Below, piece after piece: positions 44,921 through 54,512 of a stretch of 64,000 nt of DNA. Below the pieces are notes generated by a model that did no database searches, had not been told where the DNA came from, and saw nothing but the letters and a program-made list of their open reading frames with translations. Location of the stretch: the NCBI RefSeq assembly GCF_025860405.1, contig NZ_CP063785.1, positions 6,883,390 to 6,947,389 of the forward strand, written 5' to 3'. This stretch comes from Tolypothrix sp. PCC 7712 (GTDB taxonomy: Bacteria; Cyanobacteriota; Cyanobacteriia; Cyanobacteriales; Nostocaceae). Both the position numbers and the translations under genes were made by a program. Numbering within the stretch: position 1 is the stretch's first letter; the number at the start of each line of letters is the position of its first letter.

Positions 44921-46003
44921 TTAACCGATATGTTTAAAAACCATTTTTAGTAGTTCTGATTGTGTAAAAGGTTTGGTTAAATAACCTGAAGATCTGACCA
45001 TTTTTGCCTTGGCTCTATCGATAAATCCTGTTCTGCCTGTTACCATCACAATCGGTGTATCCTTAAATTGTGAATGTCTCCGCAGTAAAGAACATAGCTC
45101 GTAGCCATCTAAATTGGGCATTTCTACGTCTAGTAGAATTAAATCTGGTTTACTTCGCAGTATTTGCATTAAAGCTTTTACTGGATCGTTAATTAGCACA
45201 ACAGAAAATGTTTCTTCATCCAAAAAGTGTTTGATGGAATTTAGCACAGTCTGGCTATCATCAATACAGGCAATTGTATACAGCCCTTTAGTAACACGTT
45301 TTTGGACAAATGTATTCTTTTTTTCTTCCGGACGTGCAAAATTGTTTTGATTAGATAATTGTTGCCCAAACTGAATTGGAGACTGTGGTTGCGCTGGTGG
45401 CATCTGTGTTCCTGGCATCATTGAGGAACCACCAGCCGCAGGAGGTAGGGGTGACTGTGATTGAATATTTTGCCGATTTCTAATCTGCTTTTGGCAGTGT
45501 TCGACTATTAACCGTAAATCCAAGCTACAAAACTTCGGCAATCCATCTAAGGTAGCTTCTGAGTTGAATTCGTAACTACCTTCTTTGAGGGCTAAAAACG
45601 GTTCCAGCACATCTTTAGCTAAATCCTCGATCAAGGTTCCAGCTTGCCTAGCAGTCAGATAATCTTGATCGACCAACCAGCAGATTGCTTGATAGTCTGA
45701 GTGGGAAATCGATTGATTTTCACTCATTGCTTCAAACATCAACCGCATCTGTACCCGAGTGGCACTGTTGAGGGTAGGAATTTGCTGACTCAACCGCCGC
45801 AAGTGATTATCTAGCCTTTCAAAAACTTGATCTGAATGAGAGGCGTAAGTAAGTTTACCGTCTGTTAAATATATCGACCAGGATATTGTTTCCGTATATA
45901 CTCTTAAGCATCCTGTAGCATGGCGGCTGGTTAGCTGCGCCAACAGCGATAGCGGATGTAGTTTCTGGAACAACCTGTAGCTACCTATAGGAGTTGTGCT
46001 CAT
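44921..46003 (-). CDS. hmpA: PatA-type regulator: PATAN domain plus receiver (HmpA/PilG-like)
   Basis: 360 residues, ATG at 46003. Residues 1-170 are a PATAN/DUF4388 domain (LLAQLTSRHATGCLRVYTETISWSIYLTDGKLTYASHS). A Pro/Gln-rich linker (about 185-235) follows. Residues 240-360 are a receiver with CIDDSQT, the acceptor Asp in LILLDVEMPNLDG, Thr in MVTGR and Lys in LTKPF. It is the first gene of the five-gene set, as PilG/HmpA are. PATAN-receiver proteins in cyanobacteria set the polarity of type IV pili. Confidence 0.92.
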   Translation of the reverse strand: MSTTPIGSYRLFQKLHPLSLLAQLTSRHATGCLRVYTETISWSIYLTDGKLTYASHSDQVFERLDNHLRRLSQQIPTLNSATRVQMRLMFEAMSENQSISHSDYQAICWLVDQDYLTARQAGTLIEDLAKDVLEPFLALKEGSYEFNSEATLDGLPKFCSLDLRLIVEHCQKQIRNRQNIQSQSPLPPAAGGSSMMPGTQMPPAQPQSPIQFGQQLSNQNNFARPEEKKNTFVQKRVTKGLYTIACIDDSQTVLNSIKHFLDEETFSVVLINDPVKALMQILRSKPDLILLDVEMPNLDGYELCSLLRRHSQFKDTPIVMVTGRTGFIDRAKAKMVRSSGYLTKPFTQSELLKMVFKHIG

Positions 46004-47063
46004 TTTGCTTTTACTTCAGCTAAATTCAATACGTGTCAGCTAAACTTGTACATAGTTTTTCTAAGATACCAATTTAGCTATAAAATATTGGTGCTTTGTA
46101 GCATAACATACTAAAATACCGATACCCTTTTCTGGGTAAACTTAACTGTAGCTTTGTTTTCCGATTATAAAGCCTCAACCAATTGTGAATTTATTGTTAA
46201 TTTACTTACTTATACTGAGATTATCAGACATCTCTGGATAATAAGTAAATAAAATTTAAAGAGTGGATGAAGTCATTGAAACCCAAGTAACCTTTGTGGA
46301 GATTTTCAAGGTAATAATACCCTTGGGCTACCAATATTTACCAATATTTTTAAGTATTTCCACGACTGAAAAAGCAATCTCAAAACTCAGTTTATTATTA
46401 ACTAAATCATCAGTAAGTTAATTTTAAAGTAATATAAATTACTTGGATTGTTTAGTTGTTAATGTGGAACACAATATCTCTGCCAAAATCATTAAAGGGG
46501 TCAAACCCCTCACCCCTGAATTTATCTAAGTATATTTAGGGTCAAAAGTAATAATTATAGACGCGCTTTTTACAGAAATTAGCAAGAAAAATTTCCGCTT
46601 GAAAGGTAGAGGGTAAAACAGTCGCTAACTTGAGCATTGAGTATTAGTAGTCTGCCAACCCAAAAATGTTAGGTGGAGGTTGGGGAAAGGTTAAAGGGAA
46701 AAGGGTAAGGGACAAAAACCTTTCCCCTTTACCCCGCCAAGGCAACTTGGCGTACTATTCGTCAGCTAATTGCCCTTCGTTTCTCTAAACCGATTCGCCC
46801 ATAGCCAGTAAATTATTTTTGACTGAGTGTAACTTCAGCGTTCATTAGCTGATTCTTCCCCAACCCCATCCTATTGCTTCCAGATAGAATGAACATCTTG
46901 AAGTCATGATTCAGGGTTTTCGATACTAAAAAAATTGACGCTTGCTCCTTTATTCTAGGGGATTCATCAAGCGCCTATCGTTTTAGTAATTGCATCACCA
47001 CATAAATACCTAATAGTCGTCATATTCACCACTTATTAGGTAGAGGATGATTTTGATTTAAAA
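46004..47063. other. Long intergenic region
   Basis: About 1.06 kb between the hmpA start and tRNA-Leu. Mostly AT-rich; the segment before hmpA (46004-46300) should hold the operon promoter. GGGAAAAGGG/TTTCCCCTTT heptamer-like repeats occur near 46680-46730. I see no gene or clear hairpin. Confidence 0.5.
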
Positions 47064-47145
47064 TGCGGATGAAAGGACTTGAACCTTCACTCCTCTCGGA
47101 ACTAGAACCTAAATCTAGCGCGTCTGCCAATTCCGCCACATCCGC
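47064..47145 (-). tRNA. trnL-UAG: tRNA-Leu (UAG)
   Basis: 82 nt on the minus strand. Acceptor GCGGATG pairs with CATCCGC followed by discriminator A. D arm GGCGGAATTGGCAGACGC; anticodon stem CTAGA/TCTAG with loop TTTAGGT, giving anticodon TAG (reads CUN Leu); a long variable arm (class II) and T arm with GGTTCAAGTCC. CCA is not encoded. No intron. Confidence 0.97.
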
Positions 47146-47287
47146 ATTAGTAAAACATCATAGCACAACAATTTTTCTATGGGAATAGCTAGCAGCAGAA
47201 AAAGGGATGAACAGAAAATTTTAATTTTCTTAACATATCGTAAGTTACCTTAATAATTTTTAACCTAGCTTCTTGCAGTCCCTTGGC

Positions 47288-47317
47288 GGTGCGTTATGCC
47301 TTGCCTGATAACGCACC
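47288..47317 (-). terminator. Hairpin downstream of alr
   Basis: GGTGCGTTAT and ATAACGCACC form a perfect 10-bp stem, starting 27 bp after the alr stop. The stem sequence is nearly the same as that at 8578-8604, so this is a mobile or recurrent terminator-like hairpin. Confidence 0.55.
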
Positions 47318-47343
47318 TGCAAAATAAATTGCTTTTTTGATTA

Positions 47344-48531
47344 CTAAGTCATTGATACGCGAGGTAAACGATGCTTAAACCCGCAAAGAATTTCCCAAGA
47401 AATAGTATCTAATTTCTTTGCCCAATCGTTAGCCGAGATTTTTTCTTTACTCTGTTGCCCTAATAATGTAACTACTTCTCCCTCTTGGATATCAGGGATG
47501 CTACTCACATCAACCATTAACTGATCCATTGTAATTGTGCCAATTTGGGGTATGCGCTGACCACGAATTAACACTTGCATATTGTTGGAAAGATGACGCG
47601 GTACACCATCAGCGTAACCAATACCCACAACTGCAATCCGGAGTTCGTGAGGGGCAATAAATTGATGTCCGTAGCTAACACCAGTCCCAGCACTAATAGT
47701 TTTCACTTGGGTGACACGTGCCTTGACTTGCAAAACTGGCTGGAGGTTGATGGTATTTTGTAAATGCTCAGAGGGGTAAAGTCCGTAAACCGCTAAACCA
47801 ACACGCACAATATTGTAGTGCAAGCTGGAATCTGCAAGAGTGGCGGCGGAATTAGCCAAGTGCAAACAAGGTGGTTCAATTCCCATAGCTTTGATTTGAG
47901 CGATCGCTTCCTCAAATCTTCTATGCTGTTCTTTCATGATCGTAGTGTCTGGATCATCTGCTGTTGCTAGGTGAGAATAAATGCTAGCAATGCTCAGATG
48001 GGGTAAACTTTTTACCAACTGCACAAACTCACCCGTTTGTTGCCAATTAGTCCCTAACCGAGACATACCCGTATCTAATTTGATATGTACGGGTAAAGGA
48101 GAACTATGTTGTATTGCTTCTAGGGTGTTAGAAAATACCAAAGCTTGCTTAGGGCTGCACAATGTGGGTTGAAGTTTCCACTGGGCGATCGCCTGAATTT
48201 GTTCGGGAGTTTGGATAGCACCTAATATTAATATGGGAGCTTTAATACCTGCTTCTCTTAGTTGAATCCCCTCGGGAACTGTAGCGACTCCCAACCAACT
48301 AGCACCTGATTCTAATGCTGTTTTGGCAACACTAACTGCACCATGTCCATAAGCATCAGCTTTGACAACTGCCATTAGTTGAGTCTGTGAAGATAGTAAG
48401 CTGACTAATTGCCGGACATTTTGCGATAACGCTGCTAAATCAATTTCTACCCAAGCACGTTGGCACAACCAAGCATAGGTATCACATCCCGTCCCAGAGG
48501 CTACTGGGGTAACTTGTTTGCTACTTAACAT
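47344..48531 (-). CDS. alr: Alanine racemase
   Basis: 395 residues, ATG at 48531. PLP-dependent interconversion of L- and D-alanine for peptidoglycan. PLP-binding Lys lies in AVVKADAYGHGAVSVA; the C-terminal domain carries the catalytic Tyr in GVSYGHQFIAP, with IAVVGIGYADGVPRHL and a DQLMVDVS stretch contributing to the active site. The N terminus is 20-25 residues longer than the usual enzyme. Stand-alone gene, divergent from the HNH gene. Confidence 0.97.
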   Translation of the reverse strand: MLSSKQVTPVASGTGCDTYAWLCQRAWVEIDLAALSQNVRQLVSLLSSQTQLMAVVKADAYGHGAVSVAKTALESGASWLGVATVPEGIQLREAGIKAPILILGAIQTPEQIQAIAQWKLQPTLCSPKQALVFSNTLEAIQHSSPLPVHIKLDTGMSRLGTNWQQTGEFVQLVKSLPHLSIASIYSHLATADDPDTTIMKEQHRRFEEAIAQIKAMGIEPPCLHLANSAATLADSSLHYNIVRVGLAVYGLYPSEHLQNTINLQPVLQVKARVTQVKTISAGTGVSYGHQFIAPHELRIAVVGIGYADGVPRHLSNNMQVLIRGQRIPQIGTITMDQLMVDVSSIPDIQEGEVVTLLGQQSKEKISANDWAKKLDTISWEILCGFKHRLPRVSMT

Positions 48532-49000
48532 ATTTACTTACTCCTATCACACCATACAAGGCTTCTAGATAACCTAGATAATCTATGTATTCAACTTTGG
48601 GCAGATGAATCAGATTAATCAGGCAGTTTACCCTTGATTATGGAATTGTCACAAGACCGCTCAATGGTAAATTTGTGTGCCTTGTGTAGTAATTTTTGGC
48701 AAAATTCATTTTGTAGACCAAAGATAATGGTTTACAAAAATGCAACTTCGTTACTAGCTATCGGTTATCAGTAATTTTTGCTACTTAACTTCAGTCAGCA
48801 TTGCTCTGGCTATTCTCATATCTCCACACTCAGCTAACCCGAGATAGCTGACTATTGTAGGGTTATGTTAATTGATGTTTATATATGAACATTTATCGGC
48901 TATAACTGGCAATTAAGGCGAAAGTATAATTTATTCTCATCACCCAACTACTATAGATCTGTGTTAATATATGTAAAACTAATACCTTGAGCGCTTATCA
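48532..49000. other. Divergent intergenic region alr / HNH gene
   Basis: About 470 bp, AT-rich, presumably with two divergent promoters. No gene, strong hairpin or repeat noticed. Confidence 0.5.
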
Positions 49001-49498
49001 ATGGGTAAGGTTTTAGTCCTCAATGCCTCTTACGAACCGCTCAATATTACAAGTTGGCGACGAGCTGCGGTTTTGTTAATTAAGGGCAAGGCAGAACGCA
49101 TTGAACATAACGGTAAATTCCTGTACTCGGATTTTCCATTGCCAACAGTAATCCGGTTGCGTCATTATGTGCGCGTTCCCTATAAAGAAATTCCTCTGAC
49201 TCGAAGAAATATCTTGCACCGCGATGGTCATACTTGCCAATATTGCGGTTACACAGGGGACGAGCTAACTCTGGATCATGTTCTCCCGCGATCGCGTGGC
49301 GGTGGAGATAGTTGGGAGAACATTGTTACAGCTTGTGTGCGTTGTAATGTCAAAAAAGGCAGTCGCACGCCTCATGAAGCCCATATGCTTTTACGTCATC
49401 CTCCCCGCCAACCATACAGCAGCCTCTACTTTGAGGTGAGCAAGCATTTAAAGAGTGGATTGCACCAAGAGTGGCAAAAATATGTGATAGGTCTTTGA
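49001..49498 (+). CDS. HNH endonuclease family protein
   Basis: 165 residues, ATG at 49001. N-terminal part VLVLNASYEPLNITSWRRAAVLLIKGKAE is the hallmark of a widespread cyanobacterial HNH family. The HNH core has two zinc-binding pairs and the catalytic His: CQYCG, LTLDHVLPRSRGGGDSWENIVTAC, CVRCNVKKGSRTP. Length and the clean HNH suggest a functional nuclease. Not obviously part of a restriction system; role unknown, possibly housekeeping DNA repair or processing. Confidence 0.95.
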   Translation: MGKVLVLNASYEPLNITSWRRAAVLLIKGKAERIEHNGKFLYSDFPLPTVIRLRHYVRVPYKEIPLTRRNILHRDGHTCQYCGYTGDELTLDHVLPRSRGGGDSWENIVTACVRCNVKKGSRTPHEAHMLLRHPPRQPYSSLYFEVSKHLKSGLHQEWQKYVIGL

Positions 49499-50298
49499 GC
49501 TTCAGAATTTAAATTATCACGATTTAGGACTATAACCTAGGAATGCTCTTGTGTCATCTTACCTAGGGTATACCTTAATGTGTCTCAGAGCAGAGAGTTA
49601 TGGTGTTGTCATCGGCTCAACATATTACTCTTGTTGAGTTTTGCCTGCGCTCAAATATTTTTGGGTATCGGCAAGCGCCTTATTCTACCTTATGGCCTTC
49701 ATAAACTGCAAGACGGCGAGGGAAGTTAGCAGAATTATGAAAGTCAATCGGAAAAAGGCATTTTTCGTTAACAATAAAAATAAGGGATAAAACCAGGAGC
49801 TTGAGAATTATCCCATCACTCAATACCAGCGCCAAAGTAGGTAAAAACTGTAACCAAGCAAATACCAATTCCCAAAATGTACAAAAGCACTAAAAATATA
49901 TGATTGGCGGAGTTATTGGGTAAAAAAGCTGCATACCGACAAGTCTAGACATCCATCAGTTTGGTGCTTTTCAAGGTCAGCTATGAGCCCAGTGATAAAT
50001 ATCAAAAGTTCTGTTTATTTCTCTTTAAAAGAGAAAAATAAAGAAGATGAAAAAAAATATATTATCTTGATAATGTTTTTTAAAATACTCAGTAAGATGT
50101 TTGCCAGAGGCTATTCATTTTGGCTAGTAGAACTTGGTAGACACTGACTGTTTGTTTTGATAAAAAATAGACCGAGATATATAGTGCTATGCCTCTATAT
50201 TTTTGCGAAGATCATTATGTGTGGCGAAATCAGTGAACATCTGATTGTAGTATTTTCCAACGAATTCATGGAGCCTCACGCTTACAACAACATTCCCT
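49499..50298. other. Long intergenic region
   Basis: About 800 bp, AT-rich. TTTCTCTT/AAGAGAAA (50018-50036) is an 8-bp hairpin. The rest shows no reliable gene; a 62-codon hydrophobic minus-strand frame at 49680-49868 is not convincing. Confidence 0.5.
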
Positions 50299-51582
50299 AT
50301 GCAATCGAATTCTTCCTTGATGCAGTTTGATAGTTTATCATTGACCACAGAGCCGAACCAAGAGGATGCTGAAATAGACCCAGTACCTGTTGAGGTGCCA
50401 TTTGCTAAAACCTCCCTACCACCATCGGCAAGTGACGGAGGTATTTATCTAATTCAGCGTAATAATTCTCTGGTGTCTCAAAAGTCAGAGGAACTGCAAA
50501 AAACCCTATTAGCGCACCGACACGAGCGTCAGCTGATCATCTTACAAGACTTTCCTGACCCTGATGCCCTCTCTTGTGCGTGGGCATACCAGTTAATCGC
50601 CCAGCAGTACGATATCAAGTGTGAAATTATTTATGCTGGGACTTTAAGCCACCAAGAGAACATTGCCCTAGTCAAGCTCACAAATCTCCCCGCTCAACGT
50701 TGGACGTTGCAAAACCTCAAAAGTAAAGACTTGTCATCCTACCAAGGTTTTATCTTAATTGATAACCAAGGCACCACAAGTCAACTCTTGTCAGCAGTGC
50801 AGCAAGCAGGAATACCGCTAGTTGCAGTTATTGACCATCACAGCGTACAGGCGGATCTCAAACCAGAATTTATCGATGTCCGTCCTTATGTACGAGCAAC
50901 AGCAACAATTTTCACCCAGTACCTACAATCAGGATTACTGACCTTAGATAGCAGCATCAATCAGCACGTTAAATGTGCCACAGCCTTGATGCATGGCTTG
51001 CGATCGGATACAAATCGACTGATGCAAGCACAAGAAGAGGATTTTATGGCTGCTGCATATCTGAGTCGATTTTATGATGCCCAGTTGCTAAACGCCATTT
51101 TACAGGCGAATCGTTCCAAGCGGGTAATGGATGTAATTGAGCGAGCGCTCAAAAACCGCATCGTACAAAATAACTTTTCCATCGCTGGTGTTGGTTATTT
51201 ACGTTATGATGACCGCGATGCTATCCCCCAAGCAGCAGATTTTCTCGTGACGGAAGAAAACGTTCATACTGCTGTAGTTTACGGTATTGTCCACGATGAA
51301 GATGATGAATTAGAAGTAGTTATTGGTTCTTTGAGAACCACTAAACTTACTCTCGACCCTGATGAATTCATCAAAGAAGCGTTTGGACAAGATAGTAATG
51401 GGCGCTTTTTTGGTGGTGGACGAACAGGTGCAGGCGGCTTTGAAATTCCTATGGGATTTTTATCTGGCGGTAACGAAAATTCCGCTTACGCAAAAATGAA
51501 ATGGGAAGTTTTCGACACTCAAATCAAGCAGAAATTGCTGAAATTAGTTAATCCGAAAGATAACCCAATTCAATCAGAGTAA
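50299..51582 (+). CDS. DHH family phosphoesterase (NrnA/oligoribonuclease-like)
   Basis: 427 residues, ATG at 50299. Polar N terminus of about 65 residues, then the DHH domain: LQDFPDPDALSCAWAY (first Asp pair), IIYAGTLSHQENIALV, LIDNQGT and the DHH motif in VIDHHSV, followed by the DHHA1 domain with RFFGGGRTGAGGFEIP. The family hydrolyses nanoRNA, pAp or cyclic dinucleotide products; the exact substrate cannot be told from sequence. c-di-AMP breakdown is possible because no GdpP-type sensory domain is attached. Stand-alone gene followed by a hairpin. Confidence 0.92.
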   Translation: MQSNSSLMQFDSLSLTTEPNQEDAEIDPVPVEVPFAKTSLPPSASDGGIYLIQRNNSLVSQKSEELQKTLLAHRHERQLIILQDFPDPDALSCAWAYQLIAQQYDIKCEIIYAGTLSHQENIALVKLTNLPAQRWTLQNLKSKDLSSYQGFILIDNQGTTSQLLSAVQQAGIPLVAVIDHHSVQADLKPEFIDVRPYVRATATIFTQYLQSGLLTLDSSINQHVKCATALMHGLRSDTNRLMQAQEEDFMAAAYLSRFYDAQLLNAILQANRSKRVMDVIERALKNRIVQNNFSIAGVGYLRYDDRDAIPQAADFLVTEENVHTAVVYGIVHDEDDELEVVIGSLRTTKLTLDPDEFIKEAFGQDSNGRFFGGGRTGAGGFEIPMGFLSGGNENSAYAKMKWEVFDTQIKQKLLKLVNPKDNPIQSE

Positions 51583-51673
51583 GCCTGGAGATAAAGTTTA
51601 ACTAGTAGATAGGTAATGCCGATTAAATTAGGCTAAAAGATGATTATTCATCTTTAATTACATTTAAACTTGA

Positions 51674-51702
51674 GCCAAGGAATTTTTATTTCTTGGCATT
51701 TT
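51674..51702 (+). terminator. Rho-independent terminator of the DHH gene
   Basis: Stem of 9-10 bp (GCCAAG-GAAT with ATTTCTTGGC), 4-nt loop, then ATTTTAT. About 90 bp past the stop codon. Confidence 0.75.
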
Positions 51703-51803
51703 ATCTAGTTGTAGTTTCTTAAATATTAAGGAAATTGGTATTTGCAAAGTCTTAAATTTTAATTAACAGTAGGGTGGAATCTCACTTAACTTTAGCGAGT
51801 TTT

Positions 51804-51836
51804 ATATCCCCGATTTTTCCAAAAAGTCGGGGATAT
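51804..51836. repeat. Perfect hairpin repeat ATATCCCCGA / TCGGGGATAT
   Basis: 10-bp perfect outer stem, with T5 and A5 inside that can extend the pairing around a CC loop. Dispersed-type hairpin, possibly a transcript end. Confidence 0.6.
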
Positions 51837-52048
51837 GGACAGCAACTTTTGCTTAAGTAAGTGCTATTTAACAGTAGTGTGGGTACCAGCTATCATCTCG
51901 TTTACAAACAAGGATATAGCAGTGACTACATCATAAAATACAAGAAACTTCCTTTGGTTTATTCATCAACCCGTTTTATAGCTGCTCAATTAACCAATAA
52001 ATAACAAACTCTATAGATATAAATTTTGTATAAACAACATCAGCAAAT

Positions 52049-52543
52049 ATGGAATTATATTTGATTCGTCATGGGATAGCCGAAGAGAGGACTGCTGATA
52101 TTCAAGATGAAGAGCGAGTTCTTACTAAAGAAGGAAGACAAAAAACAGCAAAAGTTGCAAAAAGTCTAGTAAAGTTGGGTTTGCACTTTGATTTAATTGT
52201 TACCAGCCCCTTAGCTAGGGCGCGACAAACAGCAGAGATTTTGAGTGCAGCCGGATTAAGTTCTCAGATAGAAGAATCTCATCACCTGACACCTGATGGT
52301 AATATCGATAATTGGGTGAAACAGTGGTTAGAGCCTAGTAATTATGCCCCAAATGCCCGACTTGCCGTAGTAGGACACGAACCTTGTTTGAGCCAATGGG
52401 CAGAAATTCTTCTTTGGGGGGAAGTCAAAGCAGGTTTAGTCTTGAAAAAAGCAGGTATGATCGGGATAAAACTACCAGAAATAGGCTCTCCCCTGGGTCG
52501 TAGTCAGATGTTTTGGTTGACACCACCCAAGTACTTGCTTTAA
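52049..52543 (+). CDS. sixA: Phosphohistidine phosphatase SixA
   Basis: 164 residues, ATG at 52049. Histidine-phosphatase fold with the catalytic LIRHGIAEE at residue 5 onwards, TSPLARARQTAEIL, and the second catalytic His in VVGHEPCLSQW. SixA removes phosphate from His in Hpt domains, so it may tune phosphorelays such as the CheA-type kinase at 38-41 kb, though that is inference. The gene ends 112 bp before gltA on the same strand. Confidence 0.95.
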   Translation: MELYLIRHGIAEERTADIQDEERVLTKEGRQKTAKVAKSLVKLGLHFDLIVTSPLARARQTAEILSAAGLSSQIEESHHLTPDGNIDNWVKQWLEPSNYAPNARLAVVGHEPCLSQWAEILLWGEVKAGLVLKKAGMIGIKLPEIGSPLGRSQMFWLTPPKYLL

Positions 52544-52655
52544 CGGTTTTTCACAGTTATGAAAGGACTTAGATTATAACTGTAAACTGTTCTTGCAATA
52601 ACGATTTCTGGTAAGTTAGCCTGAGCAAATCTTTCACAAAGCAGATGGTGTTGCC

Positions 52656-53792
52656 ATGTCGGTGTGCGAATATAAGCCCGGGTTGGAAGGCATTCCTGCT
52701 GCCCAATCCAGTATCAGCTATGTTGACGGGCAAAAGGGAATACTAGAATATCGTGGCATCCGGATTGAGGAGTTAGCAGCAAAAAGTACATTTTTGGAAA
52801 CTGCTTATCTTCTAATTTGGGGTGAATTGCCAAGTAAAGAAGAACTAGCAGCATTTGAAGAGGAAGTTCGTCTCCACAGACGAATCAAATATCGCATCCG
52901 AGACATGATGAAATGCTTTCCTGAAAGCGGACACCCTATGGATGCTTTACAAGCCTCAGCTGCTGCATTAGGCCTGTTCTATTCTCTTCGGGATTTACAT
53001 AATCCCGCCTACATTCGAGATTCTGTGGTGCGCTTAATCGCTACTATTCCCACAATGGTAGCGGCGTTCCAGTTGATGCGGAAAGGAAATGACCCCGTGC
53101 GCCCACGGGATGACTTGGACTACTCCGCTAACTTTCTGTATATGCTCAACGAGAAAGAACCCGATCCGTTGGCAGCGAAAATTTTTGATATTTGCTTGAT
53201 ACTTCATGTCGAGCATACGATGAATGCTTCTACCTTTAGCGCTAGGGTGACGGCTTCTACCCTCACAGATCCCTATGCCGTGGTTGCAAGTGCGGTGGGA
53301 ACCTTAGGCGGCCCCTTGCATGGCGGCGCAAATGAAGAAGTTATTCAAATGCTAGAAGAAATTGGCTCTGTAGCTAATGTTCGTCCCTACGTTGAAGATC
53401 TCATGCAGCGCAAAGCGAAAATCATGGGCTTTGGGCATCGCGTGTATAAGGTGAAAGACCCCAGAGCCACGATTTTGCAAAACTTGGCAGAGCAACTGTT
53501 TTCCAAATTTGGCGAAGACAAGTACTATGAAATCGCCCAAGAGATGGAACGGGTAGTAGCCGAAAAATTAGGTCACAAAGGGATTTATCCTAACGTTGAC
53601 TTTTACTCAGGATTGGTGTATAGAAAAATGGGCATTCCCACCGACTTATTTACACCAATTTTTGCGATCGCCCGTGTTGCTGGTTGGCTAGCTCATTGGA
53701 AAGAACAGCTAGAAGAAAACCGGATTTTCCGTCCCACTCAGGTTTACAATGGTCTGCATGAAGCTCCTTATATCCCCATTGACCAGCGCTAA
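52656..53792 (+). CDS. gltA: Citrate synthase
   Basis: 378 residues, ATG at 52656. Short type II-like bacterial form. Catalytic residues: His in HVEHTMNASTF, GGPLHGGANE, and GFGHRVYKVKDPRA; the C-terminal active-site Asp lies in NVDFYSGLVYRKMGIPTDLF. Condenses oxaloacetate and acetyl-CoA to start the oxidative TCA branch that feeds 2-oxoglutarate to nitrogen assimilation. The order gltA-ndhAIGE is conserved in cyanobacteria and is kept here. Confidence 0.98.
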   Translation: MSVCEYKPGLEGIPAAQSSISYVDGQKGILEYRGIRIEELAAKSTFLETAYLLIWGELPSKEELAAFEEEVRLHRRIKYRIRDMMKCFPESGHPMDALQASAAALGLFYSLRDLHNPAYIRDSVVRLIATIPTMVAAFQLMRKGNDPVRPRDDLDYSANFLYMLNEKEPDPLAAKIFDICLILHVEHTMNASTFSARVTASTLTDPYAVVASAVGTLGGPLHGGANEEVIQMLEEIGSVANVRPYVEDLMQRKAKIMGFGHRVYKVKDPRATILQNLAEQLFSKFGEDKYYEIAQEMERVVAEKLGHKGIYPNVDFYSGLVYRKMGIPTDLFTPIFAIARVAGWLAHWKEQLEENRIFRPTQVYNGLHEAPYIPIDQR

Positions 53793-54016
53793 TTAACTGT
53801 CAAAATTCCTGGTCTTTGGTACTGTTTGGTAGATAGGTAACGTAAAAAAGCGCTATGGCAGGGGAAATAATTTTCAAGTAACTCCGCTTGAGCGTTGGCG
53901 ATCGCTTTTTTGTAGAAGCAGCGGCAGCCAGAGGCGATGGTAGGGCTGATACAAGCTTTACTAGTAGTCCACCAAAGCCACTCTGCTATTTCTCTTTTTT
54001 CCCGCTTTCTTGACAA
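53789..54016 (-). CDS. Possible small protein overlapping the gltA end (low confidence)
   Basis: 75 residues from a TTG at 54016, overlapping the 3' end of gltA by 4 bp in the convergent direction. Composition is not random: WLWWTTSKACISPTIASGCRCFYKKAIANAQ and ENYFPCHSAFLRYL contain several Trp, Cys and Phe, and a HIP1 site fits the frame. There is no good ribosome site, and no family is recognised. It could be a small conserved protein or chance. Confidence 0.35.
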   Translation of the reverse strand: MSRKREKREIAEWLWWTTSKACISPTIASGCRCFYKKAIANAQAELLENYFPCHSAFLRYLSTKQYQRPGILTVN

Positions 54017-54512
54017 TCTTTGTTCCCTATCTGGCTGAAGCCTTAGCTACGACATTAGCAACCAAAGCAAAGCCCACTAACCTGTCTAGGCGATTTATTT
54101 CTGTACCTTCACAGTTGGGTTGGTGGAGTACTAGTAATCCCAGCCCCCATTTCTGGCAAATTATCAAACTTGTAGAAAGCGAAAACCGTTGCCACAATGG
54201 AGGCGGAAACATTTGTGCTGAATTTAGAGGCAGTATGTGCCCATATTGCTGTGCAACGCTTCTCTCCTAAGTTTTGATTTTAGCTAAGTAAATGGGGGTT
54301 TGTGATTTGTAAATCCCAATCCCAACCATAAGTAGATCTTGATATCTAGGTTGGGAGGGCTAAAACCATCCAACGATATACTAAACATGGGAATTGGCAA
54401 ATCATCATCAATTAAATGTAATCATCCAAGGATCAAGGATGAAGGTTGAAGGCTGAAATTTTCTTATTCATACTTCATACTTCACATTTCAGTTGACTTA
54501 AAGAGCGGAAAC
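53793..54512. other. gltA-ndhA intergenic region
   Basis: About 720 bp. Beyond the doubtful small gene at 53789-54016 nothing looks coding. Just before ndhA (54430-54490) are purine-rich and pyrimidine-rich repeats (GATGAAGGTTGAAGG, TTCATACTTCATACTTC) that can pair, forming a long stem in the ndhA leader. Confidence 0.5.

Larger units (their letters stand above)
51583..52048. other. Intergenic region with two strong hairpins
   Basis: About 465 bp. GCCAAGGAAT/ATTTCTTGGC (51674-51697) followed by ATTTTAT is a likely terminator of the DHH gene. ATATCCCCGA/TCGGGGATAT (51804-51836) is a longer hairpin of a type often scattered in cyanobacterial genomes. Confidence 0.6.

Noticed and set aside
49680..49868. 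A 62-codon hydrophobic minus-strand frame
   Set aside because: AT-rich random frame; hydrophobic composition follows from T-rich codons. No ribosome site.
54010..54270. An 86-codon plus-strand frame and an overlapping minus-strand frame between gltA and ndhA
   Set aside because: TTG start, no ribosome site, no recognisable motif, overlapping alternatives equally likely.
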